Shown: positions 39,401 through 46,416, numbered from the stretch's first letter. The stretch is DNA of 64,000 nucleotides from Oscillospiraceae bacterium (GCA_017522015.1 JAFXAW010000007.1:1-64000), one strand, 5' to 3'. Program-made: numbers and translations. The notes: a model not told the origin generated them from the letters alone.

Positions 39401-42249
39401 AATGGCATATCAATCCCGCCTCCCTGGCAGTTCCCTCCGGCAAGTACACCGGCGAGGCGCACGCCCCCGCTGTCACCGTTGCGGGTCTGACCGAGGGTGA
39501 GGATTTCACCGTAAGCTATCCCGCGGATATGACCAATGTCGGCGAGAAGATCATCACCGTCAGCGGCAAGCATGGCGGCAGTGTCACCGTGACCTACACC
39601 ATTGAAAAGGCCGATCCCCCCGTCATCACCTTCCCTGAGGTGCTCAACAGCATCACCTACGGCCAGATGCTTGAGGACGCGAAGCTCTCCTTCTACGAGA
39701 ACGAATACGGCACGTTTAACTGGACTGCGCCCATCGGCGTTCCCAACGCGGGCACCAACGGCTATGCGCTGGACTTCTACCCCGAGGACCTCACGAACTA
39801 TGACTGGGCGGCCTGCAACTGGCAGACGCACAACGCAACATGGATTGAATCGCGCAGCGCGCTGTGCGCCATGGGTCAGGTTCAGGTGGACAAGGCAGAG
39901 CCGGTTTACACCGCCCCCACCGCTATTGAGGGTCTGGTCTACACCGGCAGCAGCCAGGAACTGATCAGCGTCAGCGAGGTTCAGGTGGAAGGCGGCGAGC
40001 TTTTACTCAGCCGGGATGGAAATATCTATTCCCAAAATCTGCCCGCTGAAACCGATGCAGGTGAATACACGGTTTGGTACTATGTCCGGGGCGATGATAA
40101 CCACAACGATTCCGCAAAGAAATCTGTCTCCGTGACGATCGCCCGGAAGGAGCTGACCGCCACTGTATCCGGCTCCATGAGCAAGAGCTATGACGGAACC
40201 AATGCTGTTCCCGAGCGTCACAGCTTGAACATTGTTCTGAATGGCGTGATCTCCGGCGATACCGTAACTGCTTCCGCAGACTTTGCCTTCGCAGGCGTCA
40301 ATGCAGGTACGACAACCATCAATGCCACCAACATCACGCTCTCCGGCAAGGATGCTGCTAACTATGAACTGAAGGCCACAACAGCCAGTGCGGATGTGGG
40401 CGAGATCGTTGTTTTGGATCTACAGTATCTGGAGCCTCACGATTATGACATCGTCTTTGGCACAGAACCGGTATACAACGGCAAAGAGCAGACCATGACC
40501 GTGGAAAGCTTTGTGATGTGCGGCATGGATGTCACCTATGAGGTGACCGGAAACACCGGCACCGAGGCCGGTACATACACAATGACCGTTACTGCAACAG
40601 GCAATTTCGCCGGCACGGTCGAAGAGGGCTGGCAAATCACGCGCAAGCCTGTCACCATCACCGCGAAGGACCAGACCGTCACCTACGGCGGCGCGATCTC
40701 CGGCGCGGAGATCGCTTCCGTCGGTTTGATTGAAGGCCACAGCGTGACCGCGACCCTGACTCCCAGCACCGCGAACGTGACCGCAAACGGCAGCATCACC
40801 GCAAGCGCGGCGGTCATCACCGCTGACGGCACCGACGTGACCGCCAACTATGAAATCACCTACGTTGACGGCAAGCTCGTGATCGAGCCCGACACTTCCG
40901 GAATTGATGACCTGACCGCCGGGAATGTCACTTCCGCAAACGAAGCGGACATCAAGGCAGTGCAGGAAATGCTGGAAAACGCAGACTCCGTCAAGGACGA
41001 GTGGGCAGCCACCGACGACAAGTGCAGCCAGCTGCTTGACCGGATTGACGAGGTGGAGGCCGAGCAGAAGGAACTGACCGACGCGGCAGCAGACTTTGAT
41101 CCGGAAACCGTGAAATCCACGGAGAAGGAAGATCTGGAGCAGCTTGCTGAAGACATCGAAGCGCTGCTGGACACCGAGAACCTGACCGAGGACGAGCGCG
41201 GCGGTCTGGAAACCGTTTTGGAGCAGGTCAACGACATGATCGACACCGTCGAAGACGCTGCCGAGGCCAGCAAGGACGCGACCGAGGCCATCGATGCACA
41301 CGATCCCGCAACCGTTACCTCCGCGGACGAGGACGAACTGGAGCAGGCAATCGGGACCATCGACAAGCTGCTGCAGGACGGCCATCTGACCGAAGAAGAG
41401 CGCAACGCATTGGAAGATGCCAAGGCGGAGGCCGAGGCGCTGATCGATGTGATCGAAAAAGCGCAGGATGCCGTCAGCACCGAGAACGCCGAAAAGGTCG
41501 AAAACGTGACGCCGGAGAATGTAAAACCCGAAGACAAGGCCGATCTGGAAAAGGCAAAGACCGACCTGGAAAAGGCTTTGGAAGACAACGGCGGCAACTA
41601 CACCGAGGAAGAAAAGAAATCCGTCGAGGACGAGATCGACCGGATCGAGGCTGCGGTTGCAGCGCTTGAGAATGCCGAAGACGTGACGGCAAGCATTGCC
41701 CAGCTTCCCGAGTCCGTGGAGCCGGACGATGAAGCAGCCGCCGGGAAGATTTTGGCCGCCAAGGAAGCCTACGACGGGCTGACCGACCACGAAAAGTCTC
41801 TGGTGGATGAAGCCTCCAGAGAGAAGCTGGATGAGCTGGTGGCTGCGCTGATCGCCTATGACATCATCAAGGGCGATGGCAGCGAATGGATCAAGGGCAG
41901 CGACGGAAGCCTGAGCTTCACCGCAAACGGTCCGTTCAGCAAGTTTGTCGGCATCGAAGTGGACGGCGAAGAAGTGGATGCAAAACACTATGAGGCCAAA
42001 TCCGGCAGCACAATCATCACTTTGAAGCAGTCCTTCTTAATGAATCTTGCCGCCGGAGAACACACCCTTACTGTGATTTACACCGATGGCGAAACCTCCG
42101 GCACGTTCAGGATTCATACCAAATCTCTGACGCCAACAACCGGCGATGATTCCCGCATCCTGCTGTACGTTTCCATGCTTACTGTCAGCCTTGCAGCGCT
42201 TGCCGTTCTGCTTCCGGCAGCCAGGAAGCGCAAGAAGGAAAATTCATAA
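33418..42249 (+). CDS. Giant multi-repeat cell-wall-anchored surface protein
   Basis: 2943 residues, exported and probably sortase-anchored. Signal peptide about 1-30. Cys/His-rich segment about 37-128. Short beta-repeats of the GTISGGIFxxDV type about 181-261. A Bacterial-repeat module about 341-406. Beta-helix-like GGxxTISGG stretches about 778-951. A run of GLUG-type repeats (GGVxGxxxGTVxNCYNSGTV) about 1208-1435. Listeria-Bacteroides type repeats (YxITWELNG) about 1605-1995. MBG/YDG-like modules about 1995-2488. Acidic helical FIVAR-like repeats about 2495-2818. The C-terminus has TPTTGD, a hydrophobic stretch and RKRKKENS. AAGGAGG precedes the ATG. It is probably an adhesin or glycan-binding protein; the ligand is unknown. 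It is cargo between tail copies B and C. Confidence 0.9.
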   Translation: MKNGRKTVFSILLCLCMVLQFAPSAAFAVDAAESGLCAHHTEHTAECGYAAAVEAHECHYECAECANSESTAVCDCGTDDPAIHATTCAVYVAPENPMCYCAEKCTEANVWCDVCGFDYTACTGTDRSAGYGTGWTIEETNLIVTGHLTALPEGVDYSEIEVSVGGNLDLGEATVTCDVFNSYGTISGGIFEHDVDNDGTISGGIFENDVVNSFGSIIGGTFKNDVVNDGMIIGGTFTGHVSNYGTITDVTFWYATVSNKSESATISKAKFESNAKLAAGSTPPQSVIHSVNGKDVALTYNAPLPAALGEAKAWYQDLTQVTGGTVPLNYTNYVGEYAVNTAAATNGTVSVPATAKYGQTVTVTATAFGGYALDTVTVQQGETAVTVTDNAFTMPAGDVTVSATFARCNHSGSEHTTATNNGDGTHHFVCSVCRAGVSEAHTIDPTTGKCVCGLEMAGAKVTSAGVDTYYEILKDALAAAKSGDTVTLCADVNIGITAHTIPAGVNFSGGEYTVSGEGAGWIYNDGTIEDGVFAFFVRNHGTIKGGEFYSAINSGTVIGGSFQSVDCRSDSSLSGPVSVSDDLTYSGECSIDLFEASFDSNTHIVNATAQDLPVSELHLPEGYAVQLEGSVVSVLPSYFPGYIVRHAHTYDESGFSDTYHWQVCDCGKTTVQTGHSYTYENNGENHNKSCSACDYTAVEDHAMISTTGKCACGMDMAVAAVTIGGNTTYAETLQAAINAIKSCTASDHAKITLLQSVALGSERLNVDSGVFVLDLNGCTLSGGHVDGVLYITGGDVTLTDSGEGGTATNTGSTHCVVVVNGGIINISGTVSISGNKGVMVRSGTANITGGNFTTSGLESCGVRVEGGTANIRGGTITSGKYGVYAGENGVAVISDGTISVTYSGVYVNQGAAIISGGTITGRNYGIFLYQNGSATVNGGTISGTLYVDGTLTLGLGSSGVGATFADGIAVEKSNLQDILSTAASVGYWAVVDGKNTMLNVDTASVAITDKGDITVKVTCTHPESSRTDYTPLEDGKHSYLCSLCQNTLTEDHTTVSAATCANLAVCGLCGEYGEKDAANHEETVVYDNGFCPHGCYEPAVLNGEVYEISNAGQLYWFAAKVNAGETAINGKLMANIVVNTGDVSGCGGAKQSSWRDWTPIGTDNYNGTFEGNNKTVSGLYCNNSSTGWVGLFSCVNRAGVVQNVGVINSYISGYSAVGGVVGGSYGTVINCYNSGTIIGYYSVGGVAGLVEGTKSGQTVIGGIMTGCYNSGTVTGDDYAGGVVGQVNNFATVTNCHNSSTVSGTMRVGGVAAYNRGTVISCHNSGTVTGTGDDDKLGGIAGVVNDNFGTVTNCYNSGTVSGNMHVAGVVNDNRAILTNCYNLGTVIGNKYIAGLVFTNYGTIASCYNFGTVTGNAGVSGALCFNNSTITNCYYLNTTAGVGILDEESNNADAAGLAEAKTAEQFASGEVAYLLQGEQTEQVWGQDIGTDDYPDFVSARVYYGYTSCGDTGMKYTNDSAASQTKPDHTGALGTPVPTGDGTQHVATWSCCGNTVTGPHSLALTYVNLEDEGHKAYYPCCQQAGDVEATGHEYENGCCVCTDVKEYTLSFYASEGDETPVATFSVPYGTELIRREEDEDDNVTFLGATDYLNALIGQVDTSTLKKEHYTFRSWDLENGPESMYKDESIFGIWDPVSYGITWDLAGGYAQYPEELPTVYDYGYGPMLWTGFAREGYTLSHFTDQYGQAYTLHERSDHYSMEPILPGGNLTLTAVWDVNAYILHAQDQSLDVDYGTALTDALSGIAPEKTGYTLTGWKFYLDEGCTEEYTGTTMPAYSVYAQPAFEPIQYNITWELNGCTVDSYVSRALPETLPYNGDADHKHQVKVFLNAPEGYTFMGFRDGNGNVLEYSAANSWLFLTVTGDMTVEAIVEPNTYMATWDNGDGGSYDVGVKYGEVITVPTSEFFQDTFRKAGYTLVGWEGYTEGMTMPIGGVTIKAKWHINPASLAVPSGKYTGEAHAPAVTVAGLTEGEDFTVSYPADMTNVGEKIITVSGKHGGSVTVTYTIEKADPPVITFPEVLNSITYGQMLEDAKLSFYENEYGTFNWTAPIGVPNAGTNGYALDFYPEDLTNYDWAACNWQTHNATWIESRSALCAMGQVQVDKAEPVYTAPTAIEGLVYTGSSQELISVSEVQVEGGELLLSRDGNIYSQNLPAETDAGEYTVWYYVRGDDNHNDSAKKSVSVTIARKELTATVSGSMSKSYDGTNAVPERHSLNIVLNGVISGDTVTASADFAFAGVNAGTTTINATNITLSGKDAANYELKATTASADVGEIVVLDLQYLEPHDYDIVFGTEPVYNGKEQTMTVESFVMCGMDVTYEVTGNTGTEAGTYTMTVTATGNFAGTVEEGWQITRKPVTITAKDQTVTYGGAISGAEIASVGLIEGHSVTATLTPSTANVTANGSITASAAVITADGTDVTANYEITYVDGKLVIEPDTSGIDDLTAGNVTSANEADIKAVQEMLENADSVKDEWAATDDKCSQLLDRIDEVEAEQKELTDAAADFDPETVKSTEKEDLEQLAEDIEALLDTENLTEDERGGLETVLEQVNDMIDTVEDAAEASKDATEAIDAHDPATVTSADEDELEQAIGTIDKLLQDGHLTEEERNALEDAKAEAEALIDVIEKAQDAVSTENAEKVENVTPENVKPEDKADLEKAKTDLEKALEDNGGNYTEEEKKSVEDEIDRIEAAVAALENAEDVTASIAQLPESVEPDDEAAAGKILAAKEAYDGLTDHEKSLVDEASREKLDELVAALIAYDIIKGDGSEWIKGSDGSLSFTANGPFSKFVGIEVDGEEVDAKHYEAKSGSTIITLKQSFLMNLAAGEHTLTVIYTDGETSGTFRIHTKSLTPTTGDDSRILLYVSMLTVSLAALAVLLPAARKRKKENS

Positions 42250-42263
42250 CCACAATCGCGAAA

Positions 42264-42296
42264 AGGGCGGTGACGGAAGCAATCCGTCACCGCCCT
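42264..42296 (+). terminator. Terminator of the giant gene
   Basis: A perfect 14-bp stem (42264-42277 and 42283-42296) with a 5-nt loop, 15 bp after the stop. The T-tract is weak (GATATTTAT). Confidence 0.8.
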
Positions 42297-42399
42297 GATA
42301 TTTATAAGAATTCATAGTCCGCAGACGCTATTGTGTATCTATGGATTCTTCTGTATAATAAAAACAGTCTAAGCCGCCTTGGAATTGAGGTGAAAATTC

Positions 42400-43239
42400 A
42401 TGGCGCGGAAAGCGAAAAAACGTTCGCAGCAAATGCCACCATTATCTTTTGTGGACAAGCTGATATATTGGGCTATTATGGCATTGCTATGTGCCGCGTA
42501 TTTCGCCCTGTTGCTCGGCCCTTTACAGTTGAGCCGTATAATCGCTTTTTCTGATGTGGAAGTTATTGCAGTTGTGGATCATGCAAGCGCATTGTGGCTG
42601 ATCGTGCCGTGGATGACATTTTCCCTGATGACCTTTATATTGTGGGAACAAGCCTATAAAAAGCGCATCCCGATCTTTGGTCGAAAAAATATCAGATACG
42701 GCCCCCCGGCCTGGCCCCAGATTTACCCTCTATTCATGAAGAACAAGCCCCCCGTTTGGGTCAGTGAGCGGAAAAAGAAAAACCGAAAGCGAATTGCCAC
42801 TGTCCTGCTGATCGTGCTGCTGGTCAGCTTCATTCCTTTCCCGTGGTCGTTATATGGCCGGGACTGTTTGTTCTTTGACGGAAGCATTGCGCAGTACAAT
42901 ATGTTTAACAGCCAAACCCATGAATTTAGATCCGGTGATATTGCGGATATCGAAATTGAAACTTTTCGGTACAGCACCGGAAGGTACAGTAGAAAGAAGC
43001 ACTGGGGCGTCCGGATGGTGTTCAAAACAGCCGGCGGAAAGAAATATACGTTTGAACATGGTGACTTTCGAAATGACGCACATTCAGAGCTTGGACAAAT
43101 GTTGAATGTCAAGAAACGCTATAATCCCGGAATTATTCATTATGAGGGATTAGAAAATTTGGATCGCGTTATTGCGGACAGAAATTTAACCCAAGAAGAA
43201 GTCCGGATGCTGTATCAGTTGTTTGGTCAGCAGAAATAA
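42400..43239 (+). CDS. Membrane protein of unknown function
   Basis: 279 residues. Two hydrophobic segments in the first half (about 22-45 and 65-85), one near 128-146, then a ~130-residue soluble C-terminal part that ends EEVRMLYQLFGQQK. No family recognised; the C-terminal part resembles PH-like domains of small membrane proteins only in general shape. GAGGTG lies 8 bp before the ATG. It is the last cargo gene before tail copy C. Confidence 0.7.
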   Translation: MARKAKKRSQQMPPLSFVDKLIYWAIMALLCAAYFALLLGPLQLSRIIAFSDVEVIAVVDHASALWLIVPWMTFSLMTFILWEQAYKKRIPIFGRKNIRYGPPAWPQIYPLFMKNKPPVWVSERKKKNRKRIATVLLIVLLVSFIPFPWSLYGRDCLFFDGSIAQYNMFNSQTHEFRSGDIADIEIETFRYSTGRYSRKKHWGVRMVFKTAGGKKYTFEHGDFRNDAHSELGQMLNVKKRYNPGIIHYEGLENLDRVIADRNLTQEEVRMLYQLFGQQK

Positions 43240-43263
43240 ACACACCGGCAACGGACTCCAATA

Positions 43264-43298
43264 AAAAGCTCGGCAATAGCAAAGGTTGCCGGGCTTTT
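43264..43298 (+). terminator. Terminator of the 279-residue membrane protein gene
   Basis: A 13-bp stem with one G-U pair (43264-43276 and 43286-43298) and a T-run at the end. Confidence 0.82.
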
Positions 43299-43303
43299 TG
43301 CAG

Positions 43304-43495
43304 TTATTTAAGTTGCTTCGGACGAAAATCGGCCCTAACGAAGCGCCAATGTATACGTCCTGCCAGTCCGCAGCAACGGCTTCGTGACCGGCATGGCGAC
43401 CGAAATATTCACCGTCGCCGTGCCGGATGCTGGTTTTCAGCGCGACCGTCAGCGCGGCGTATGGGCTGAAATGTTGGATTACGTCATTGTTATAA
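43304..43495 (+). repeat. spoVAC-tail repeat, copy C with left junction
   Basis: 43378-43495 is a diverged spoVAC end. Its frame ends WITSLL-stop like copy A, but a one-base insertion near 43425 breaks it. 43304-43377 is the junction sequence, alignable over about 70 bp with that of copy D (TTATTTAAGT at the start, CGTCCT near the end). A second copy of terminator T1 follows. Confidence 0.85.
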
Positions 43496-43502
43496 TAACG
43501 CA

Positions 43503-43531
43503 AAAGGCTTGACCGACTCGGTCAAGCCTTT
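43503..43531. terminator. Bidirectional terminator T1, second copy
   Basis: The same 29 bases as 32699-32727. It lies between tail copy C and the convergent immunity-like gene, the same arrangement as after copy A. Confidence 0.92.
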
Positions 43532-43740
43532 AATAACTTTTCAAGCAAATATTCTAAAGCATTACTTTCAGAAGGAAACCCCATACACGCATAATCTTTT
43601 CCTCGTTCGCGAAAAAACACTTCCCAACAATGAGAGTTTTTCAGCACATAGTATCCTTCTGCAACGGAACTTTCAAAATGGATCAGATTTGTTGAGATAT
43701 TGTTGTGTTGGCATAGTTCGAAAAATTCTGTTCTCGTCAC
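43522..43740 (-). CDS. Small immunity-like protein, cassette 3 cargo
   Basis: 72 residues from a GTG at 43740, which follows the upstream gene's stop by one base. The protein has the pattern of small immunity proteins of polymorphic toxins: TRTEFFELCQHNNI at the start, YYVLKNSHCWEVFFRERG in the middle and ALEYLLEKL at the end. The assignment is by eye from memory of such proteins, not by search. No toxin gene is nearby, so it would be an orphan immunity gene. A longer frame to 43788 overlaps the neighbour and is less likely. Confidence 0.55.
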   Translation of the reverse strand: MTRTEFFELCQHNNISTNLIHFESSVAEGYYVLKNSHCWEVFFRERGKDYACMGFPSESNALEYLLEKLLKA

Positions 43741-43741
43741 A

Positions 43742-44224
43742 TTAAATCCATTCTTTCTGCCGTAGCACTTCGATAATCTTGGCGACATCTGGTGTGGTTA
43801 GAAGAATTACTCTTCCGTCATTTGTAAAAATGCGTAAGTGAATGTTATCAACTTGATACCGTTCGATATCCTGCAACCGTATTTCATCCAATCCATATGG
43901 TTTATCTTCCAAGCACACGCAGACGATTCCGGCTTCGCAGAAATAGATATTTCCATTTTTGACTTTGCCGTTACCTAAATTAAAATTTCCGTTGGACTTA
44001 TAGAAAATCGGTGAAACAATAACTTCCTTTTCAAACTTTGCATATCGTTTGTCCATAATTTTCCCGTAAACAACCAAGAAAAGAAACAGCGCAAGGGCAA
44101 AGAGCAACCCACACAGAGTAGCAAGTTGCTTCGGTTGATCGAAATCAAACAAAAGCAAAACATAATACCCAATCAAACCAAACAGAAACCCCGAAGCCAC
44201 GGAAAGGCCGGCTTTGATTTTCAC
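43742..44224 (-). CDS. Two-TM protein with a soluble C-terminal domain, cassette 3 cargo
   Basis: 160 residues. Two hydrophobic segments (about 8-28 and 36-55) are followed by a ~100-residue beta-rich part that looks PH/GRAM-like (IYFCEAGIVCVCLED, LQDIERYQV). I do not recognise a named family. The GTG at 44224 is chosen because GAGGTGGA lies 5-6 bp upstream. It is coupled to the immunity-like gene behind it, and the promoter at 44247-44275 drives both. Confidence 0.7.
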   Translation of the reverse strand: MKIKAGLSVASGFLFGLIGYYVLLLFDFDQPKQLATLCGLLFALALFLFLVVYGKIMDKRYAKFEKEVIVSPIFYKSNGNFNLGNGKVKNGNIYFCEAGIVCVCLEDKPYGLDEIRLQDIERYQVDNIHLRIFTNDGRVILLTTPDVAKIIEVLRQKEWI

Positions 44225-44246
44225 AAACTCCACCTCACTTTATTTC

Positions 44247-44275
44247 ATTGTACCACACCGCCGAAATGATGTAAA
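44247..44275 (-). promoter_or_regulatory. Promoter of cassette 3
   Basis: On the minus strand TTTACA (44270-44275), a 17-bp spacer and TACAAT (44247-44252). It is related in sequence to the cassette 1 promoter at 33077-33105. Confidence 0.78.
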
Positions 44276-44281
44276 TTTCTA

Positions 44282-44474
44282 TTATTTAAGTAATATCAAA
44301 CGAATCCAGGCCAATTCGGCACGAAGTGCTGCGTCCTAACCGGACACACGCAGAGGGCTTCGTGACCGGTATGGCGGCCGAAATGTTCACCGTCGCCGTG
44401 CCGGGTGCCGGTTTTCAACGCGACCGCCGTCGCGGTGCATGGGCTGAAATGTTGGACAGCCGCATTATTTTACC
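44282..44474 (+). repeat. spoVAC-tail repeat, copy D with left junction
   Basis: 44353-44474 is a diverged spoVAC end with the same one-base insertion as copy C (near 44403) and no stop at the usual place. 44282-44352 is the shared junction sequence. This is the last copy seen; no terminator T1 follows. The rest of the gap up to 44552 holds nothing recognisable. Confidence 0.85.
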
Positions 44475-44552
44475 CTTTTGGGGCTTGGCTTTCGGGCACG
44501 GATTGAAATGCCGTTCCCGTTCATGATCATGCGGCAGCCGTTTTGAAATGTT

Positions 44553-44581
44553 TTGACAAAACGGCATAGCAAAGGTAAACT
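44553..44581 (+). promoter_or_regulatory. Promoter of the 5'-nucleotidase gene
   Basis: A perfect TTGACA (44553-44558), a 17-bp spacer and TAAACT (44576-44581). Confidence 0.75.
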
Positions 44582-44637
44582 TTAGTATGGTTTTGCCAAC
44601 TGAAGGAATCTCAACTCGTGTGAAGGGGGAAACCGTT

Positions 44638-46272
44638 TTGAGGAAGAGAAATATTGCAATTATTCTATGTGTATGCATTGTGCTTTGCGCGGTGCTGGCC
44701 GTCGCTGTATGGATTCACAGCCGCCCAAATGACCCCGTTGTCATCCTGTATGAAAACGATGTGCATTGCGCGGTGGACGGATATTCAAAGCTTCTCGCAA
44801 TGAAAAACGCGCTTTCCGAGGGTGATGCCCACGTGGGTGTTGTTTCCGTCGGCGATTTTGTCCAGGGCGGAACGCTTGGCGCCGTTTCCAAGGGCGAATA
44901 CATCGTAAACATCATGAACAAGGTGGGCTACGATGCCATTGCGCTGGGCAATCATGAGTTTGACTATCAGCTCACCAGACTCACCGAGCTCAACGGCTTG
45001 TCAAACACGAAATTCCTCTCCTGCAATTTTGCGAAGATCGGCGAGGATGATTCTTATTTCGAGCCGTATACCATCGCCTCCTACGGAAACGTGGACATTG
45101 CCTACATCGGCATCACCACGCCCGAAACCATTACATCGGCTTATCCGTCGCAGTTTAAGAATGACGAGGGCGAGATCATCTTCACTTTCAATGAAAACAA
45201 GCTGTATGACATCGTGCAGGCAAACATTGATGCGGCCGAGAAAGCGGGCGCGGATTATGTGATTGCGCTGTCTCATATTGGCTACAGCGATGCAGAGGAT
45301 TTGCTCGACATTACCGACATCATCGAAAACACCGACGGCCTTGACGCGGTGCTGGACGCCCATGCGCATCTGGTCATCGAGGAAATGTCCGTGAAGAATC
45401 GCAAAGGCGACGACGTTCTGCTTTCCTCCACGGGCACAAAGTTTGAATACATCGGCAAACTCACAATCACAGATGAAGGGCTGGACACCGAGCTGATCGA
45501 GACCGCGTCCATCGAGGCAACCGACCCCGGGATGGACGCCTATCTTGCCGAGATCAACGAGAGCTACGCCGAGCTTGGCAACCGGAAAATCGGCGAAAGT
45601 AAGGTGGATCTGATCACGCACGATGAGAACGAAAACCGCCTCGTCAGAATTGCGGAAACGAACCTCGGCAACCTCTGTTCCGATGCGCTTCGCGTGACGA
45701 CAGGGGCGGAAATCGCCTTTGTCAACGGCGGTGGCCTGCGCGCGCCCATGGCCGCAGGCGACGTAACTTTCAATGATATTTTCTCTGTGTTTCCTTTTAA
45801 CAACCAAGTGGTAACGGCTGAGGTATCCGGCCGGATCCTGCTTGATATGCTGGAAATGGCCATGATGAATTATCCGGAGGAAGACGGCTCATTCCCCCAC
45901 ATGTCCGGTTTGACCCTGTCGGTCGACGCCTCGATTGACAGTTCCGTACAGGTTGATGAAAATGGATTTTTCACCGGTGTGAACGGCGAGTATCGGGTTT
46001 ACAACGTAAAGGTCTTTGACAAAGAAACCGGCACATACATCCCCCTTGAGCCTGACGGCAAGTATGTTCTCGCGGGCTTCAACTATTTCCTGCTCGACTT
46101 CGGCGGCGGCATGACAATGCTCAAAGACGCAACGATTCTGGATGCCGAAGGCACGCTGGATGTGGAGCTGCTCGAGCGTTACATCACCGACCATCTCGGC
46201 GGCATTATTGACGAAAGCTATGCCGAAGTTGACCGCAGGATTACCTTTACGGACGGAAAGCCCGAAAGCTAA
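44638..46272 (+). CDS. Membrane-anchored metallophosphatase/5'-nucleotidase
   Basis: 544 residues: one signal-anchor segment (about 6-27), then a calcineurin-like phosphatase domain with VILYENDVHCA (the first Asp-x-His, with Asn before it), VSVGDF, ALGNHEFD and ALSHIGYSD, and a C-terminal 5'-nucleotidase substrate domain (NVGNLCSDAL-like LGNLCSDALR, FVNGGGLRAP, FPFNNQVV). It probably dephosphorylates nucleotides outside the cell. I chose the TTG at 44638 because AAGGGGGAAA lies just before it; an upstream ATG at 44587 has no ribosome binding site. Confidence 0.9.
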   Translation: MRKRNIAIILCVCIVLCAVLAVAVWIHSRPNDPVVILYENDVHCAVDGYSKLLAMKNALSEGDAHVGVVSVGDFVQGGTLGAVSKGEYIVNIMNKVGYDAIALGNHEFDYQLTRLTELNGLSNTKFLSCNFAKIGEDDSYFEPYTIASYGNVDIAYIGITTPETITSAYPSQFKNDEGEIIFTFNENKLYDIVQANIDAAEKAGADYVIALSHIGYSDAEDLLDITDIIENTDGLDAVLDAHAHLVIEEMSVKNRKGDDVLLSSTGTKFEYIGKLTITDEGLDTELIETASIEATDPGMDAYLAEINESYAELGNRKIGESKVDLITHDENENRLVRIAETNLGNLCSDALRVTTGAEIAFVNGGGLRAPMAAGDVTFNDIFSVFPFNNQVVTAEVSGRILLDMLEMAMMNYPEEDGSFPHMSGLTLSVDASIDSSVQVDENGFFTGVNGEYRVYNVKVFDKETGTYIPLEPDGKYVLAGFNYFLLDFGGGMTMLKDATILDAEGTLDVELLERYITDHLGGIIDESYAEVDRRITFTDGKPES

Positions 46273-46371
46273 GCGCAGCGTGTTCAGGTGAGTGTGAATA
46301 TCGCTTTTGACGCCTGCTCAGCTTTCCTGTTTCGAACTATCTATACGCGCTTCGCGCTGGGTCGCCAGCCG

Positions 46372-46406
46372 CCTCCGCTCTGTCCGCTTGACGGAGCGGA
46401 GGTTTT
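46372..46406 (+). terminator. Terminator of the 5'-nucleotidase gene, overlapping the next promoter
   Basis: A 9-bp stem (46372-46380 and 46394-46402) followed by TTTT. The loop contains the TTGACG -35 element of the next promoter. Confidence 0.65.
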
Positions 46407-46416
46407 GCTATATGAT
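46388..46416 (+). promoter_or_regulatory. Promoter of the PK_C-like gene
   Basis: TTGACG (46388-46393), a 17-bp spacer and TATGAT (46411-46416), 40 bp before the ATG. Confidence 0.75.

Noticed and set aside
44326..44526. 66-codon frame over tail copy D
   Set aside because: It is the broken spoVAC tail read in the wrong frame after the one-base insertion. No start signal.
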